Shown: positions 8,174-17,769, counted from the stretch's first letter. The stretch is DNA of 44,952 nt from Bacteroidota bacterium (GCA_034439655.1 JAWXAU010000135.1:1-44952), one strand, 5' to 3'. Notes: a model not told the origin generated them from the letters alone. Program-made: numbers and translations.

Positions 8174-9586
8174 TCATTCTGCAATTGGAGCAAGCCCAAT
8201 CTCTTTTGCTTTCTCTATCATAAATACAATAGCAGCTTCGCGGTTATTATCTATTTGTCCTTCTAATATTGCTTCTCTTATCGCATCTTTTATTACGCCT
8301 ACTTCACGTCCAGGTTTTATATTAAATGTTTCCATAATATCCAATCCTGTAATGGGTGGCTGCCAATAGCGAAGATTATCACGCTCTTCTACCTCACGCA
8401 TTCTTTCGCGTACCTCGTACAAATTTTTTCTAAAAGTTTCTACCTTAGTTTTGTTCTTAGAAGTGATATCTGCATAACATAAAGTAAAGAGGCTATCCAC
8501 TTCCTCTCCTGCATCAACTATGAGTCTTCTAAAACCACTATCGGTTATTTGTGGACTTTCGGCCAGTGCTTTGGGACGCAAATGTAGCAATACTATTTTA
8601 GCCACAAATTCCATCTTTTCATTCAAAGGTAATTTCAGTTTCTTAAATATCTGTTTCACCATGCGTGCACCTTTATCTTCATGGCCATGGAAGGTGAAAC
8701 CTTCGGGTTCAAATCTTTTGGTGATTGGCTTTGCAATATCATGCAAAATTGCAGCCCACCTTAACCAAAGATCCTCCGTTAATTCACTGATTTGATCGAG
8801 CACTTGTAAAGTATGATAGAAATTATCTTTGTGAGAAAGTCCGTTAATAGTTTCTACGCCTTGCAGGGCAACCATTTCGAGAAAGAACCGATGCAAAAGC
8901 ATTGTATCGAATAAAATTTTAAAACCTATAGATGGTGTTTTAGATAAAATAATCTTATTTAGCTCATCGCTAATTCGCTCCATAGATATAATATCTAAAC
9001 GGTGTGCATTTGCAGCAAGAGCTTGAAAAGTTTTTTCTTCAATTGTGAAATCTAATTGCGTGGCAAATCTCACGGCTCGCATCATCCTTAATGGATCGTC
9101 ACTAAAAGTTATATCAGGGTCGAGCGGGGTTTTTATTATACTATTTTGTATATCGTCTACGCCGCCAAATGGGTCATTAAGCTCGCCAAAATTATCGGGA
9201 TGTAAACTAAGTGCGAGTGCATTAATCGTAAAATCTCTTCGTTTTTGATCATCATCCAAAGTGCCCGGTAATACTTGTGGATTGCGTGATTCAAGACTAT
9301 ATGATTCTTTACGTGCTCCCACAAACTCAAATATCCAATCTTGGGTTTTTAATTGTGCGGTGCCATAGTTTTTAAAAAAGGAAAAATCACATTTTTCTTC
9401 ATATCTTTTTTTAACTTCGTGGGCTAATTCTATACCATCTCCCAATACTACAATATCTGCATCTTTACTGGGGCGTTGCAAAATAAGATCACGCACAAAA
9501 CCGCCAATCACGAACACTTGCTTTTGTTGCTCGCCTGCAATTTCTCTTATAATATTAAAAATAGGATGTTGTAATGCCTCTTTCAT
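8174..9586 (-). CDS. cca: CCA tRNA nucleotidyltransferase with HD domain
   Basis: A 470-residue class II nucleotidyltransferase that most likely adds or repairs the CCA end of tRNAs. The head domain carries GGFVRDL (28-34) and the catalytic carboxylates in DADIV (42-46). The tRNA-binding neck and body domains of the family follow. A C-terminal HD phosphohydrolase segment contains LHDIAKP and HGHEDKGA. In the window the gene fits need: of the five tRNA genes only tRNA-Thr(UGU) has CCA written in the DNA. A poly(A) polymerase of the same superfamily is the alternative, but the HD fusion favours a CCA enzyme. It begins one base after the argS stop. Confidence 0.9.
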   Translation of the reverse strand: MKEALQHPIFNIIREIAGEQQKQVFVIGGFVRDLILQRPSKDADIVVLGDGIELAHEVKKRYEEKCDFSFFKNYGTAQLKTQDWIFEFVGARKESYSLESRNPQVLPGTLDDDQKRRDFTINALALSLHPDNFGELNDPFGGVDDIQNSIIKTPLDPDITFSDDPLRMMRAVRFATQLDFTIEEKTFQALAANAHRLDIISMERISDELNKIILSKTPSIGFKILFDTMLLHRFFLEMVALQGVETINGLSHKDNFYHTLQVLDQISELTEDLWLRWAAILHDIAKPITKRFEPEGFTFHGHEDKGARMVKQIFKKLKLPLNEKMEFVAKIVLLHLRPKALAESPQITDSGFRRLIVDAGEEVDSLFTLCYADITSKNKTKVETFRKNLYEVRERMREVEERDNLRYWQPPITGLDIMETFNIKPGREVGVIKDAIREAILEGQIDNNREAAIVFMIEKAKEIGLAPIAE

Positions 9587-9587
9587 A

Positions 9588-11354
9588 TTACATGCGTTCT
9601 ACAGCTTCAATACCCAATATATTTAATCCTTGCTTGAGAACATGGGCAGTAAGTTGCGATATTGCTAAACGGTTGTTTTTTATGGCTTCATCGGATTCAC
9701 GAACCAATGGTAATTCATGATATAAACGGTTAAATTCTTTGGCTACTTCATATATATAATTTGCTATAATAGCCGGACTATATAATTTGCCCGCTTCTAT
9801 TATAATACTTGGCCATTTATATATTAATGCCAATAATTCTTTTTCATACTTATCAAATTTTTCTACCAAAACTGCTTGAGGTAATTTACCAAATGTACGC
9901 ATTACCGAACATATACGGGCATGGGTATATTGTATAAATGGGCCAGTATTACCATGCAAGTCTATACTTTCTGCTGGGTTGAAAAGCATACGTTTTTGTG
10001 GGTCAACTTTCAATAAAAAATATTTAAGAGCACCCATACCCAAAGCATGATATAGTTTATTCATTTCTGCTTCAGTAAACCCTTGCGTTTTTCCTAATTC
10101 AGTAGTTTTATCTTTGGCGGCTTGCACCATTTCGTCCATCAATTCATCGGCATCAACCACTGTACCTTCGCGTGATTTCATTTTACCACTTGGTAAATCG
10201 ACCATACCATAACTTAGGTGCATAACGCCCGGAGCATAAGGTTTGCCAAGCTTTTGCAAAATTAATTTTAATACTTTAAAATGATAATCCTGTTCATTTG
10301 CTACTACATATATAGATTTATCATAGCCCACCTCATCATATTTTTTTTGAGCAGTTCCTAAATCTTGTGTTATATAAACAGATGTGCCATCGGCACGCAA
10401 AACTAATTTTTCATCGAGTCCGTCTGCTGTTAAATCTATCCATACAGATCCGTCTGCCTTTTTGTAGAAAACTCCCGATGTCAAACCCTCCTCCACAAAT
10501 TTTTTACCTAATAAATAAGTTTGCGATTCATAATAATAATTATTAAAATCGACCCCCATTCTACTATAAGTTTCTTCAAAACCTTTATAGACCCAGCCAT
10601 TCATCAAAGTCCAAATGCGTAATGTTTCGGCATCACTAGCTTCCCATTTGCGTAGCATCTCCTGGGCCTCTATCATTAAGGGTGCTTGCTTTTCTGCATC
10701 GGCTTCTATAATACCCTTTGCTATTAGTTCTTGCACTTCGGCTCTATAATACTTCTCGAATGCTACATAATATTTGCCAACCAATTTATCGCCTTTAGAG
10801 CCTGTACTTTCAGGAGTTTCCCCATTCCCATAACTCATCCACGCTATCATACTTTTGCAAATATGGATTCCACGATCATTTACCAAATTGGCTTTATATA
10901 CTTGGTAGCCGTTTGCTTTTAAAATTTCGGAAACACTCCATCCCAGTAAATTATTTCTGGTATGGCCTAAGTGCAAAGGCTTGTTGGTATTGGGCGATGA
11001 ATATTCGACCATCACTTTCTGCCCATTTCCTACAGTACCTTTACCGAAAGATGGATTATTATATTGTTCATTTAAAAAATTACTCCAAATATTATCTGCA
11101 ATTACTAAGTTCAAAAAACCCTTCACCACATTAAAACTACACACCACTTTGGTATTGGATATAATATATTCTCCAAGTTCCGCTGCGGTTTGTTCAGGAT
11201 TTTTTTTGCTGATTTTTATATAAGGAAAGACCACAAAAGTATAATCACCCTCAAAATCTTGACGGGTGGTTTCCAATTTAACCCCCTCTGGTTTTGCACC
11301 ATATAGGGTTTCAAATGCTTGTATTATATAGCCCGCAAGCTGATGTTCAATCAT
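9588..11354 (-). CDS. argS: Arginyl-tRNA synthetase
   Basis: A class I aminoacyl-tRNA synthetase that charges tRNA-Arg in the cytoplasm. The 588-residue protein has the N-terminal tRNA-binding Add1 domain (about 1-85), the HIGH signature as HLGH at 128-131 and the KMSKS equivalent as KMKSR at 391-395. The helical DALR anticodon domain fills the C-terminus and ends in GLNILGIEAVERM, typical of ArgS. It is first in the minus-strand series argS-cca-sco-rsmE and diverges from ahcY across a 181-base gap. I found no convincing minus-strand promoter box there. Confidence 0.96.
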   Translation of the reverse strand: MIEHQLAGYIIQAFETLYGAKPEGVKLETTRQDFEGDYTFVVFPYIKISKKNPEQTAAELGEYIISNTKVVCSFNVVKGFLNLVIADNIWSNFLNEQYNNPSFGKGTVGNGQKVMVEYSSPNTNKPLHLGHTRNNLLGWSVSEILKANGYQVYKANLVNDRGIHICKSMIAWMSYGNGETPESTGSKGDKLVGKYYVAFEKYYRAEVQELIAKGIIEADAEKQAPLMIEAQEMLRKWEASDAETLRIWTLMNGWVYKGFEETYSRMGVDFNNYYYESQTYLLGKKFVEEGLTSGVFYKKADGSVWIDLTADGLDEKLVLRADGTSVYITQDLGTAQKKYDEVGYDKSIYVVANEQDYHFKVLKLILQKLGKPYAPGVMHLSYGMVDLPSGKMKSREGTVVDADELMDEMVQAAKDKTTELGKTQGFTEAEMNKLYHALGMGALKYFLLKVDPQKRMLFNPAESIDLHGNTGPFIQYTHARICSVMRTFGKLPQAVLVEKFDKYEKELLALIYKWPSIIIEAGKLYSPAIIANYIYEVAKEFNRLYHELPLVRESDEAIKNNRLAISQLTAHVLKQGLNILGIEAVERM

Positions 11355-11481
11355 AATTTAATGCGGCAAATTTCGGCAAATTGAGCGACTAAGCCAAATT
11401 AAACATTGAGCTTATATATAGTACTCGCTCAAGAGGTCAAACCGTTTCAGAACTAAAATGCACACTTTCAAAAACTTTTTT

Positions 11482-11513
11482 TTTGTAATTAGCTCACAGT
11501 TATTATATTTTTG
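11482..11513 (+). promoter_or_regulatory. Bacteroidota-type promoter of ahcY
   Basis: TTTG (11482-11485) is followed after exactly 20 bases by TATTTTTG (11506-11513). This is a near-perfect match to the Bacteroidota consensus TTTG-N19-21-TAnnTTTG. Transcription would start about 15-18 bases before the ahcY ATG, leaving no room for a riboswitch. Confidence 0.82.
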
Positions 11514-11535
11514 CACTGAAATTTAAAAAATAAAC

Positions 11536-12840
11536 ATGACAGATACAAACACAGTGCCTTACAAAGTTAAGGACATTACTCTGGCCGAATGGGGTCGCAA
11601 AGAAATCAAACTTGCCGAAGCAGAAATGCCAGGTCTTATGTCAATCCGCAAAGAATACGGTCCTTCACAACCTTTGAAAGGTGCCCGTGTTGCTGGTTGT
11701 TTGCACATGACTATCCAAACTGCGGTACTTATTGAAACCTTGAAAGAACTAGGTGCGGAAGTTACTTGGTCATCTTGCAATATTTTCTCAACTCAAGACC
11801 ATGCCGCCGCTGCTATTGCCGCTGCAGGTATTCCTGTATTTGCTTGGAAAGGTCAAAATGCTGAAGAATTTGATTGGTGTATTGAACAAACCCTTACTGC
11901 TTTCAGTAATGGACAATCTTTAAACATGATATTAGACGATGGTGGAGACCTTACCAATTTGGTATTGGACAAATATCCAGAACTTGTCGCTGCTATTAAA
12001 GGCCTTTCGGAAGAAACCACCACTGGTGTTCACCGTTTGTATGAGCGTGTTGCTAAAGGTACTTTACCTATGCCAGCTATCAATGTGAATGACTCAGTTA
12101 CCAAATCGAAATTCGATAACAAATATGGTTGCAAAGAATCTTTGGTTGACGCTATCCGTCGTGCCACTGATATTATGCTTGCTGGCAAGGTTGCTGTGGT
12201 TGCGGGTTATGGCGATGTAGGAAAAGGTTCAGCCGAATCATTGCGTGGTGCTGGTTGCCGTGTAATTGTTACCGAAATCGACCCTATCTGTGCACTTCAA
12301 GCCGCTATGGATGGTTTCCAAGTAATGCCTATGAGCAAAGCGGTAAATCATGCAAGCATTTTTGTTACTGCTACGGGTAATGTAAATATTATCAATGGCA
12401 AACACTTCGAGGCCATGCGTGATAAGTCAATCGTGTGTAACATTGGCCATTTCGATAATGAAATTGACGTTGCTTGGTTAAATAACAACCACAAAAAAGA
12501 CACTTTGAAACCTCAAGTAGATGTGTATACGGTGAATGGCAAAGAAATTATTTTGCTTGCTGAAGGTCGTTTGGTAAACTTAGGTTGTGCTATGGGTCAT
12601 CCTTCATTTGTAATGAGCAATTCATTCAGCAACCAAACACTTGCTCAAATTGAGTTGTGGAATAATAGCCATAATTATAAAAACGAAGTATATGTATTGC
12701 CAAAAATTCTTGACGAGAAAGTAGCCGCATTACATCTTGCCCACGTAGGTGCAGAGTTAGAAATACTTGACACGCAACAAGCCGATTACATTGGTGTTCC
12801 AGTTAATGGCCCCTTCAAAAAGGACACATACAGATATTAA
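11536..12840 (+). CDS. ahcY: Adenosylhomocysteinase (S-adenosylhomocysteine hydrolase)
   Basis: AhcY reversibly splits S-adenosylhomocysteine into adenosine and homocysteine, clearing the product of SAM-dependent methylations. The 434-residue protein has the NAD-binding [11 protein letters not shown] at 224-234, the substrate-domain HMT and CNIFSTQDH signatures (57-59 and 81-89), the active-site segment FDNKYGC (193-199) and the characteristic end in TYRY. It stands alone on the plus strand with its own promoter (11482-11513) and terminator (12858-12890). It lacks the roughly 40-residue insertion present in some bacterial forms, so it is the shorter type. Confidence 0.97.
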   Translation: MTDTNTVPYKVKDITLAEWGRKEIKLAEAEMPGLMSIRKEYGPSQPLKGARVAGCLHMTIQTAVLIETLKELGAEVTWSSCNIFSTQDHAAAAIAAAGIPVFAWKGQNAEEFDWCIEQTLTAFSNGQSLNMILDDGGDLTNLVLDKYPELVAAIKGLSEETTTGVHRLYERVAKGTLPMPAINVNDSVTKSKFDNKYGCKESLVDAIRRATDIMLAGKVAVVAGYGDVGKGSAESLRGAGCRVIVTEIDPICALQAAMDGFQVMPMSKAVNHASIFVTATGNVNIINGKHFEAMRDKSIVCNIGHFDNEIDVAWLNNNHKKDTLKPQVDVYTVNGKEIILLAEGRLVNLGCAMGHPSFVMSNSFSNQTLAQIELWNNSHNYKNEVYVLPKILDEKVAALHLAHVGAELEILDTQQADYIGVPVNGPFKKDTYRY

Positions 12841-12857
12841 TTTTATATCAATCATTC

Positions 12858-12890
12858 AAAAGCCGGGCTATACATTGCTCGGCTTTTTTT
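12858..12890 (+). terminator. Intrinsic terminator of ahcY
   Basis: An 11-bp stem AAAAGCCGGGC/GCTCGGCTTTT with one G-T pair and an 8-base loop is followed by a T-run. It begins 18 bases after the ahcY stop. Confidence 0.88.
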
Positions 12891-12942
12891 ATGCCTTATG
12901 CCAATTCTTAAACAATAATAGTTCTAAGCCTGTGGCGGATTT

Positions 12943-13018
12943 GGTTTGTAGAATGTTAATGCCGAACTACAATACGTTTTGTCCCTTTCTTTTGGAATAT
13001 TATATATTGAGTTTCGGT
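12943..13018. repeat. Structured intergenic repeat, copy A
   Basis: Two blocks match copy C at the right edge almost exactly: 12943-12972 (GGTTTGTAGAATG then TAATGCCGAACTACA) and the roughly 38 bases from GTCCCTTTCTTTTGGA to TTGAGTTTCGGT, each with about one difference. The hairpin that sits between these blocks in copy C is missing here and is replaced by about 10 unrelated bases. Copy A directly abuts copy B. The left flank 12901-12924 weakly resembles the left arm of the long inverted repeat before copy C. Confidence 0.75.
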
Positions 13019-13127
13019 GGTAATGCCGAACTACATCCCGAAAGCCCCGCTTAATCCCGATAATTATCGGGATGAGGGGGATTAGTCCCCCTTTTTTTGG
13101 ACTATTATATATTGAGTGTCGGTATTA
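13019..13127. repeat. Structured intergenic repeat, copy B, with extra palindrome
   Basis: The copy starts with GGTAATGCCGAACTACATCC and ends with GTGTCGGTATTA. TAATGCCGAA and TTCGGTATTA can pair as an outer stem (one G-T). TAGTCC/GGACTA forms an inner hairpin at 13083-13104. The other inner hairpin begins as in copy C but has been replaced or enlarged by a perfect 20-base palindrome, ATCCCGATAATTATCGGGAT, at 13054-13073. Together with copy A and the ahcY terminator this accounts for most of the 317-base gap between ahcY and the next gene; I see no reading frame in the rest (13128-13157). Confidence 0.75.
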
Positions 13128-13157
13128 TCAGTCTCGAAGCTGCTGCTAATATCAGAA

Positions 13158-14186
13158 CTAATAGTCAAAATTGGTTTTATAATACAATACCATTTCTTTG
13201 GCTACTTGTTCCCATGAGAATTTTGCTGCTTGAATTCTAGCATTCTTTCTCATTTGTTTGTTCAAAGATTCATCATTGAAGAGTTGCGTTACCACATCAA
13301 TAGTGTCATGCATATTATTATTCTTTATCATAAAACTACAACTTTCATCTAAATAACCTCTATTCCCTAAAATATCAGTAGTTACTATAGGTAATCCGCA
13401 GGCTAAAGCTTCAAGAATTGCATTACAAGCCGTTACATCTTTCAAGGGGAGCAATAGTAACGATGAGCTTCTGTAAAGCTCTCTCAACTTCTCATCAGAG
13501 ATCCCTGAATATACTTCCACATAATCAATCTTGGGCAATAAGGCCATATAGTCTTTGCGTATAACGGCACGTAATTTAAATTTAGGGAAGCGTTTTTTTA
13601 ACTCAAAAGCCAATTGTGACAATACTTCAAAATCTCTTAAGTGTATACCAACAAACAAGCAAGTAAATTGCTCCCACTCTTCGTGAACGGGGGTGAAAAA
13701 ATTTGTATCAATTCCATGGGGGATATATTGAACAGCTTTACCGCCCAAAACTTCATTCAACAAATTTAATTGGTTCATTCCTACAGCGATGGCTCCATCA
13801 AGTTTTTTCAAATACTTGAAATCTTTAATTTCTGCGTGAATTGCACTTGGGGGTTCATGAAATGAAGCAGTAAATTTCCAACCCCTCACCCCTTTGAAAA
13901 AAGTACCGAAACGAACATCTCTTTCTCCATTCAAATAGTGGGCGATACCACCTTTTTGACTATACATTTTTTTTATTAAAGAAATATCCTTACCAAAGCT
14001 AGAACTATCATATATCCCCTTTTTTTCGGAGACCAAATAAGCAAACCATTTTCTGAACTGATACGGGACCCTGGAATATATGCCTGTAATATATTCGCAA
14101 TCCATATAATCAATTAATTTTGTATAGCCTGAATGTGAAGCATGATGTCTTGAACTATGCTTTAAATAAATTAGAGGTTTACTCAT
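13158..14186 (-). CDS. GT4-like glycosyltransferase of the exopolysaccharide operon
   Basis: A 342-residue GT-B-type glycosyltransferase. The C-terminal donor domain is recognisable by NAILEALACGLPIVTTD near residues 255-271, matching the E-x7-E region of GT4 enzymes in divergent form; the N-terminal half is poorly conserved. The last 40 residues (FNDESLNKQMRKNARIQAAK then FSWEQVAKEMV) have the usual C-terminal helix. It is the last gene of the minus-strand polysaccharide cluster, 190 AT-rich bases after the GT2 gene, and may therefore have its own transcript start. Its product should add a sugar to the same polymer; the sugar is unknown. Confidence 0.78.
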   Translation of the reverse strand: MSKPLIYLKHSSRHHASHSGYTKLIDYMDCEYITGIYSRVPYQFRKWFAYLVSEKKGIYDSSSFGKDISLIKKMYSQKGGIAHYLNGERDVRFGTFFKGVRGWKFTASFHEPPSAIHAEIKDFKYLKKLDGAIAVGMNQLNLLNEVLGGKAVQYIPHGIDTNFFTPVHEEWEQFTCLFVGIHLRDFEVLSQLAFELKKRFPKFKLRAVIRKDYMALLPKIDYVEVYSGISDEKLRELYRSSSLLLLPLKDVTACNAILEALACGLPIVTTDILGNRGYLDESCSFMIKNNNMHDTIDVVTQLFNDESLNKQMRKNARIQAAKFSWEQVAKEMVLYYKTNFDY

Positions 14187-14376
14187 TTGAACTCATTTGC
14201 TGTTGTTAAAAAAATATTATTTGTTATCTTTTGGCAATGTCTATCATATAATTGCGATTGGCAATATATAATATGAGTAGGTATTTTGCCAAGTTGCTGT
14301 AAATTTATGATATGATTAATATAAAAAAAAATAAACTTTATTTTTTATCCATTTAATAAAAGTCAATGCTTTTAGA

Positions 14377-15315
14377 TTATGCAGTTTTTCGTTTGTTGGG
14401 GTGCGGAATTCCTAATAGTTTCCTCCGTATAAAATAAGTTCTTAACTTGCGTGAACGGGATAGAAATAATATAGAGAATATCGGGTGTAAGTATATTTTG
14501 CCTGTCCAAGAATATAACTCATTAAGGCTTTCTGAAATTTCCTGTCGGGTATTATCAAGCCCCCTGCTCGAAATCATCCGCCCATAACAGTTAATAAAAG
14601 AATTGAGTATGGCAGGGTCACTCTTTAAGTCCGAAGTTTTTAACAGCTTCGAGATTTTTGTAACAGCAATCAATTTGTCGGGTATATTTACTTGCGAATT
14701 TGAAAGCTTTTCTAGGGCACCCATATCATAGTAACAGAGGAGTTTGGGAACACATGAAATATGGTTTGATTGAAGTGCCGCAGTAAAATCAAAAAGATAA
14801 TCCTCCCATGCTCTAATATCTTCAAAATAAACTTTACCTTTTATAAATGAAAAATTCCATAAACAAGAGGAGTTGGCCCATACTTTTTCGTGGATAAAAA
14901 TAGTCGGGACAATTTTATCGAAAGCATATTTATTATTCTTGTATACTGAAACAACATGATTGTCTATTACATTATTAGTGAAGGTATAACACAGTATACT
15001 TGTAGGGTTCTTTGATAACTTTTCAAAAGTAAGTCTTAGGAAATCAGGATGCCAATAATCGTCGGAATCCAAGAAAGCTAGATAGGTCCCTTTTGCCAAC
15101 TTCATTCCGCTGTTACGCGATAGACCAGGGCCGATATTCTTTTCATTCCTAATTAAATGTATTCTTGAATCTTCAAAGCCACTCTCAAATACTTCCTTCG
15201 ATTCATCATCGATGAGTATTATTTCAAAATTGTTATATGATTGATTTAAAACCGAATTCAAGCATCGTTTTACCAAATCAAAGCGATTTCTGAATGGAAT
15301 AACAACACTTATCAT
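14377..15315 (-). CDS. GT2-family glycosyltransferase
   Basis: A 312-residue GT-A glycosyltransferase of family 2, transferring a sugar from a nucleotide donor to a polysaccharide intermediate at the cytoplasmic face of the membrane. The start MISVVIPFRNRFDLVKRCLN, the NDP-binding IILIDDES (32-39) and the metal-binding DSDD at 83-86 are all typical. The C-terminal half is less conserved and ends in a basic stretch (RRKLLGIPHPNKRKTA) without a clear membrane helix. It follows the epimerase gene after 96 bases on the same strand. The 190-base gap downstream is strongly AT-rich and shows no gene. Confidence 0.85.
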   Translation of the reverse strand: MISVVIPFRNRFDLVKRCLNSVLNQSYNNFEIILIDDESKEVFESGFEDSRIHLIRNEKNIGPGLSRNSGMKLAKGTYLAFLDSDDYWHPDFLRLTFEKLSKNPTSILCYTFTNNVIDNHVVSVYKNNKYAFDKIVPTIFIHEKVWANSSCLWNFSFIKGKVYFEDIRAWEDYLFDFTAALQSNHISCVPKLLCYYDMGALEKLSNSQVNIPDKLIAVTKISKLLKTSDLKSDPAILNSFINCYGRMISSRGLDNTRQEISESLNELYSWTGKIYLHPIFSILFLSRSRKLRTYFIRRKLLGIPHPNKRKTA

Positions 15316-15411
15316 ATATTATAAATTATTATGTATATATACAATAGCCCAAAACTTAGAATATATTAAGCCCAATTTGAAGCACCGCTATTTATGAGGA
15401 TTGTTCCTAAA

Positions 15412-16467
15412 TCAAACTTGATAATATTCCCTATACCAAGTAATGAAATTATGAATCCCTTCTTGCACACTGGTTTGTGGTTTAAAGTTCGTTAGCGATT
15501 CAAGTCTATCAACCCTTGCATAGGTTTGTTTCACATCGCCAGGTTGCAGTGGCATATAATTTATTTGGGCTTTAATATCCAATTCTTCTTCTATGGCATG
15601 AATAAAATCCATCAAGTTTACAGGGTTATTATTGCCAATATTAAATACCCTATATGGTGCCGAACTCTCCGATGAGCGTGTATTTGTAAAGTCGTAATCT
15701 GGATTGCTAAGTGGTGGTTTATCAATAAGCCTAGCTATTGATTCTACTATATCGGAAACATACGTAAAATCACGCATCATTTTCCCATTATTAAATACAT
15801 TAATTGGTTCACCGCTTAATATAGCTTTGGTAAAAAGAAACAAGGCCATATCAGGTCTTCCCCATGGGCCATAAACTGTGAAAAACCTCAAGCCTGTTGA
15901 TGGAATATTAAATAAATGAGCATAGGTGTGTGCCATCAACTCATTTGTTTTTTTGGTAGCAGCATATAACGAAACGGGATGGTCAGTTACAGCTTCTTCC
16001 CCAAAAGGCATTTCTTGGTTTAAACCATATACCGATGAAGTAGATGCATATATTAAATGCTTCACAGGATTATGTCTGCATGCTTCAATTATATTTAAAA
16101 ACCCGTCAATATTACTTTTAATATATACTTCTGGATTGGAAAGTGAGTAACGAACACCCGCTTGGGCAGCCAAATTCACCACATAATCAAATTTGCTATC
16201 TTCAAATAGTTTGTCAACACCTTGCTTATCGGCCAAATCAAGTTTTATGAAATGGTGTTTCCCAGAAGTTGAATCTATTAATTTTCCATTTTCAATATGA
16301 GCAATATCGAATCCTTGCTTTGCTAAGCGTTGAAGTTTGAGATTGGGGTCATAATAATCATTAATAACATCTAACCCTGTTATTTCTAAATCGGCACTAC
16401 CACACAAAAGATTGAATAAGTGATTGCCGATAAAGCCTGCGGTACCCGTAATCAAAAGTTTTTTCAT
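15412..16467 (-). CDS. UDP-glucuronate 4-epimerase-like SDR enzyme
   Basis: A 351-residue extended SDR protein that probably interconverts UDP-glucuronate and UDP-galacturonate. It has the NAD-binding GTAGFIG at residues 8-14, the catalytic STSSVYG segment and YAATK (Tyr-x3-Lys). Segments characteristic of UDP-GlcA 4-epimerases (CapI/GAE group) are present: GLDVINDYYDPNLKLQRL after the first strand and YGPWGRPDMALFLFTKAIL in the substrate domain. It lies nine bases after the UDP-sugar dehydrogenase gene, so nucleotide-sugar supply genes are paired. A WbpP/TviC-type UDP-HexNAc epimerase is less likely because those lack the NDYYD segment. Confidence 0.83.
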   Translation of the reverse strand: MKKLLITGTAGFIGNHLFNLLCGSADLEITGLDVINDYYDPNLKLQRLAKQGFDIAHIENGKLIDSTSGKHHFIKLDLADKQGVDKLFEDSKFDYVVNLAAQAGVRYSLSNPEVYIKSNIDGFLNIIEACRHNPVKHLIYASTSSVYGLNQEMPFGEEAVTDHPVSLYAATKKTNELMAHTYAHLFNIPSTGLRFFTVYGPWGRPDMALFLFTKAILSGEPINVFNNGKMMRDFTYVSDIVESIARLIDKPPLSNPDYDFTNTRSSESSAPYRVFNIGNNNPVNLMDFIHAIEEELDIKAQINYMPLQPGDVKQTYARVDRLESLTNFKPQTSVQEGIHNFITWYREYYQV

Positions 16468-16476
16468 CTACTAATA

Positions 16477-17769
16477 TTATAAGCTCCAATATCCAATTTC
16501 CTTGAATTTATTGCGGTAAATTCCTTTGATATCTATCACAAAACCATTCGGTTTCTGGATGGACTTGAAGTAATTTTCGTCGAGGTTTAGATATTGATTA
16601 TGGCTAACAGCCACTATCACCCCATCATAATCATTTGCCGTTTTTTCGGCAAGGCTATAATTATATTCATGTTCTAGTTCTTCTGAAGAGGCACAGGGGT
16701 CGACCACTTCCACATTGACCATAAATGATTTGAGCTCGTTAATAATATCCGCAACTTTAGAATTGCGTATATCGGACACGTTCTCTTTAAATGTGGCCCC
16801 CATAATCAATACTTTGGATTGTTTAATATTCCTATCGCGTGATATGAGTTCATTAACTACTTGACGAGCTATATATAATCCCATTGAATCATTGATACTT
16901 CTACCTGACAAAATTACTTTAGAGTGATAGCCAAGTTCGCTGGATTTATAAGTAAGATAATAGGGATCTACGCCTATGCAGTGGCCTCCTACCAAACCTG
17001 GTGTAAACTTAAGGAAATTCCATTTTGTACCTGCTGCTTCTAAAACATCGAAGGTATTAATATCCATTTTATGGAAAATAAGAGACAGCTCATTCATCAA
17101 TGCGATATTGATATCGCGTTGCGTGTTTTCAATAACTTTAGCTGCTTCTGCCACCTTAATAGTAGGTGCTTTGTGTATTCCAGCTTTTATAATACTGCCA
17201 TATATCTGGGCAATAGTTTCTAGGCTTTCGGCATCGGAACCTGATACTATTTTCAATATTTTTGTAAGGGTGTGTTCCTTATCGCCGGGATTAATGCGTT
17301 CAGGTGAATATCCTGCTTTAAAATCGTGCATGTATTTCAAACCCGAATGTTTTTCAAGCACTGGGATGCAATCTTCTTCGGTGCAGCCAGGATATACGGT
17401 GGATTCATAAACTACAATATCTCCCTTTTTTAATACTTTACCTACCGTAGTAGAGGCACCAATTAAGGGTCTTAAATCAGGATGTGTATGCTCGTCGATA
17501 GGAGTGGGAACAGCCACCACAAAAAAACAAACATCACGAAGGTCTTCTATAGAATGGCTAAATAATATATCTGCATCGTCAAACTCTTCGGGCTTCAATT
17601 CTTTGCTAGGGTCGATTCTGTTTTTCAACATCTCAATCCTAGCAGGGTTAATATCGAAACCTACAACAGAGAATTTCTTTGCAAATTCAAGAGCGATGGG
17701 CAAACCAACATAGCCTAACCCAATTACTGCCAATTTTTTTTCCCTATTGGAAAGTGCTTGAAACATCAT
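16477..17769 (-). CDS. UDP-N-acetylhexosamine 6-dehydrogenase (TviB/WbpA/WbpO-like)
   Basis: A 430-residue UDP-glucose/GDP-mannose dehydrogenase-family enzyme that oxidises C6 of a nucleotide sugar to an acid using two NAD. It has an N-terminal Rossmann fold (VIGLGYVGLP, residues 15-24), a central domain with the catalytic cysteine in GGHCIGVDPYYL, and a C-terminal UDP-binding domain with MGATFKENVSDIRNSK. The GGHCIGVDPYYLTYKSSELGY form is typical of the Vi-antigen TviB / WbpO group, so UDP-GlcNAc or UDP-GalNAc is a likelier substrate than UDP-glucose. It begins six bases after the tyrosine-kinase stop. The product would supply an acidic sugar to the polymer. Confidence 0.87.
   Translation of the reverse strand: MMFQALSNREKKLAVIGLGYVGLPIALEFAKKFSVVGFDINPARIEMLKNRIDPSKELKPEEFDDADILFSHSIEDLRDVCFFVVAVPTPIDEHTHPDLRPLIGASTTVGKVLKKGDIVVYESTVYPGCTEEDCIPVLEKHSGLKYMHDFKAGYSPERINPGDKEHTLTKILKIVSGSDAESLETIAQIYGSIIKAGIHKAPTIKVAEAAKVIENTQRDINIALMNELSLIFHKMDINTFDVLEAAGTKWNFLKFTPGLVGGHCIGVDPYYLTYKSSELGYHSKVILSGRSINDSMGLYIARQVVNELISRDRNIKQSKVLIMGATFKENVSDIRNSKVADIINELKSFMVNVEVVDPCASSEELEHEYNYSLAEKTANDYDGVIVAVSHNQYLNLDENYFKSIQKPNGFVIDIKGIYRNKFKEIGYWSL

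Noticed and set aside
11355-11535. Possible SAH or SAM riboswitch before ahcY
   Set aside because: The strong promoter at 11482-11513 leaves a leader of under 20 bases, too short for any riboswitch, and no such fold is seen upstream.
14187-14376. Possible lost gene in the AT-rich gap between the two glycosyltransferase genes
   Set aside because: I see no remnant of a coding frame, no repeat and no clear promoter box in either direction; the gap is simply AT-rich.
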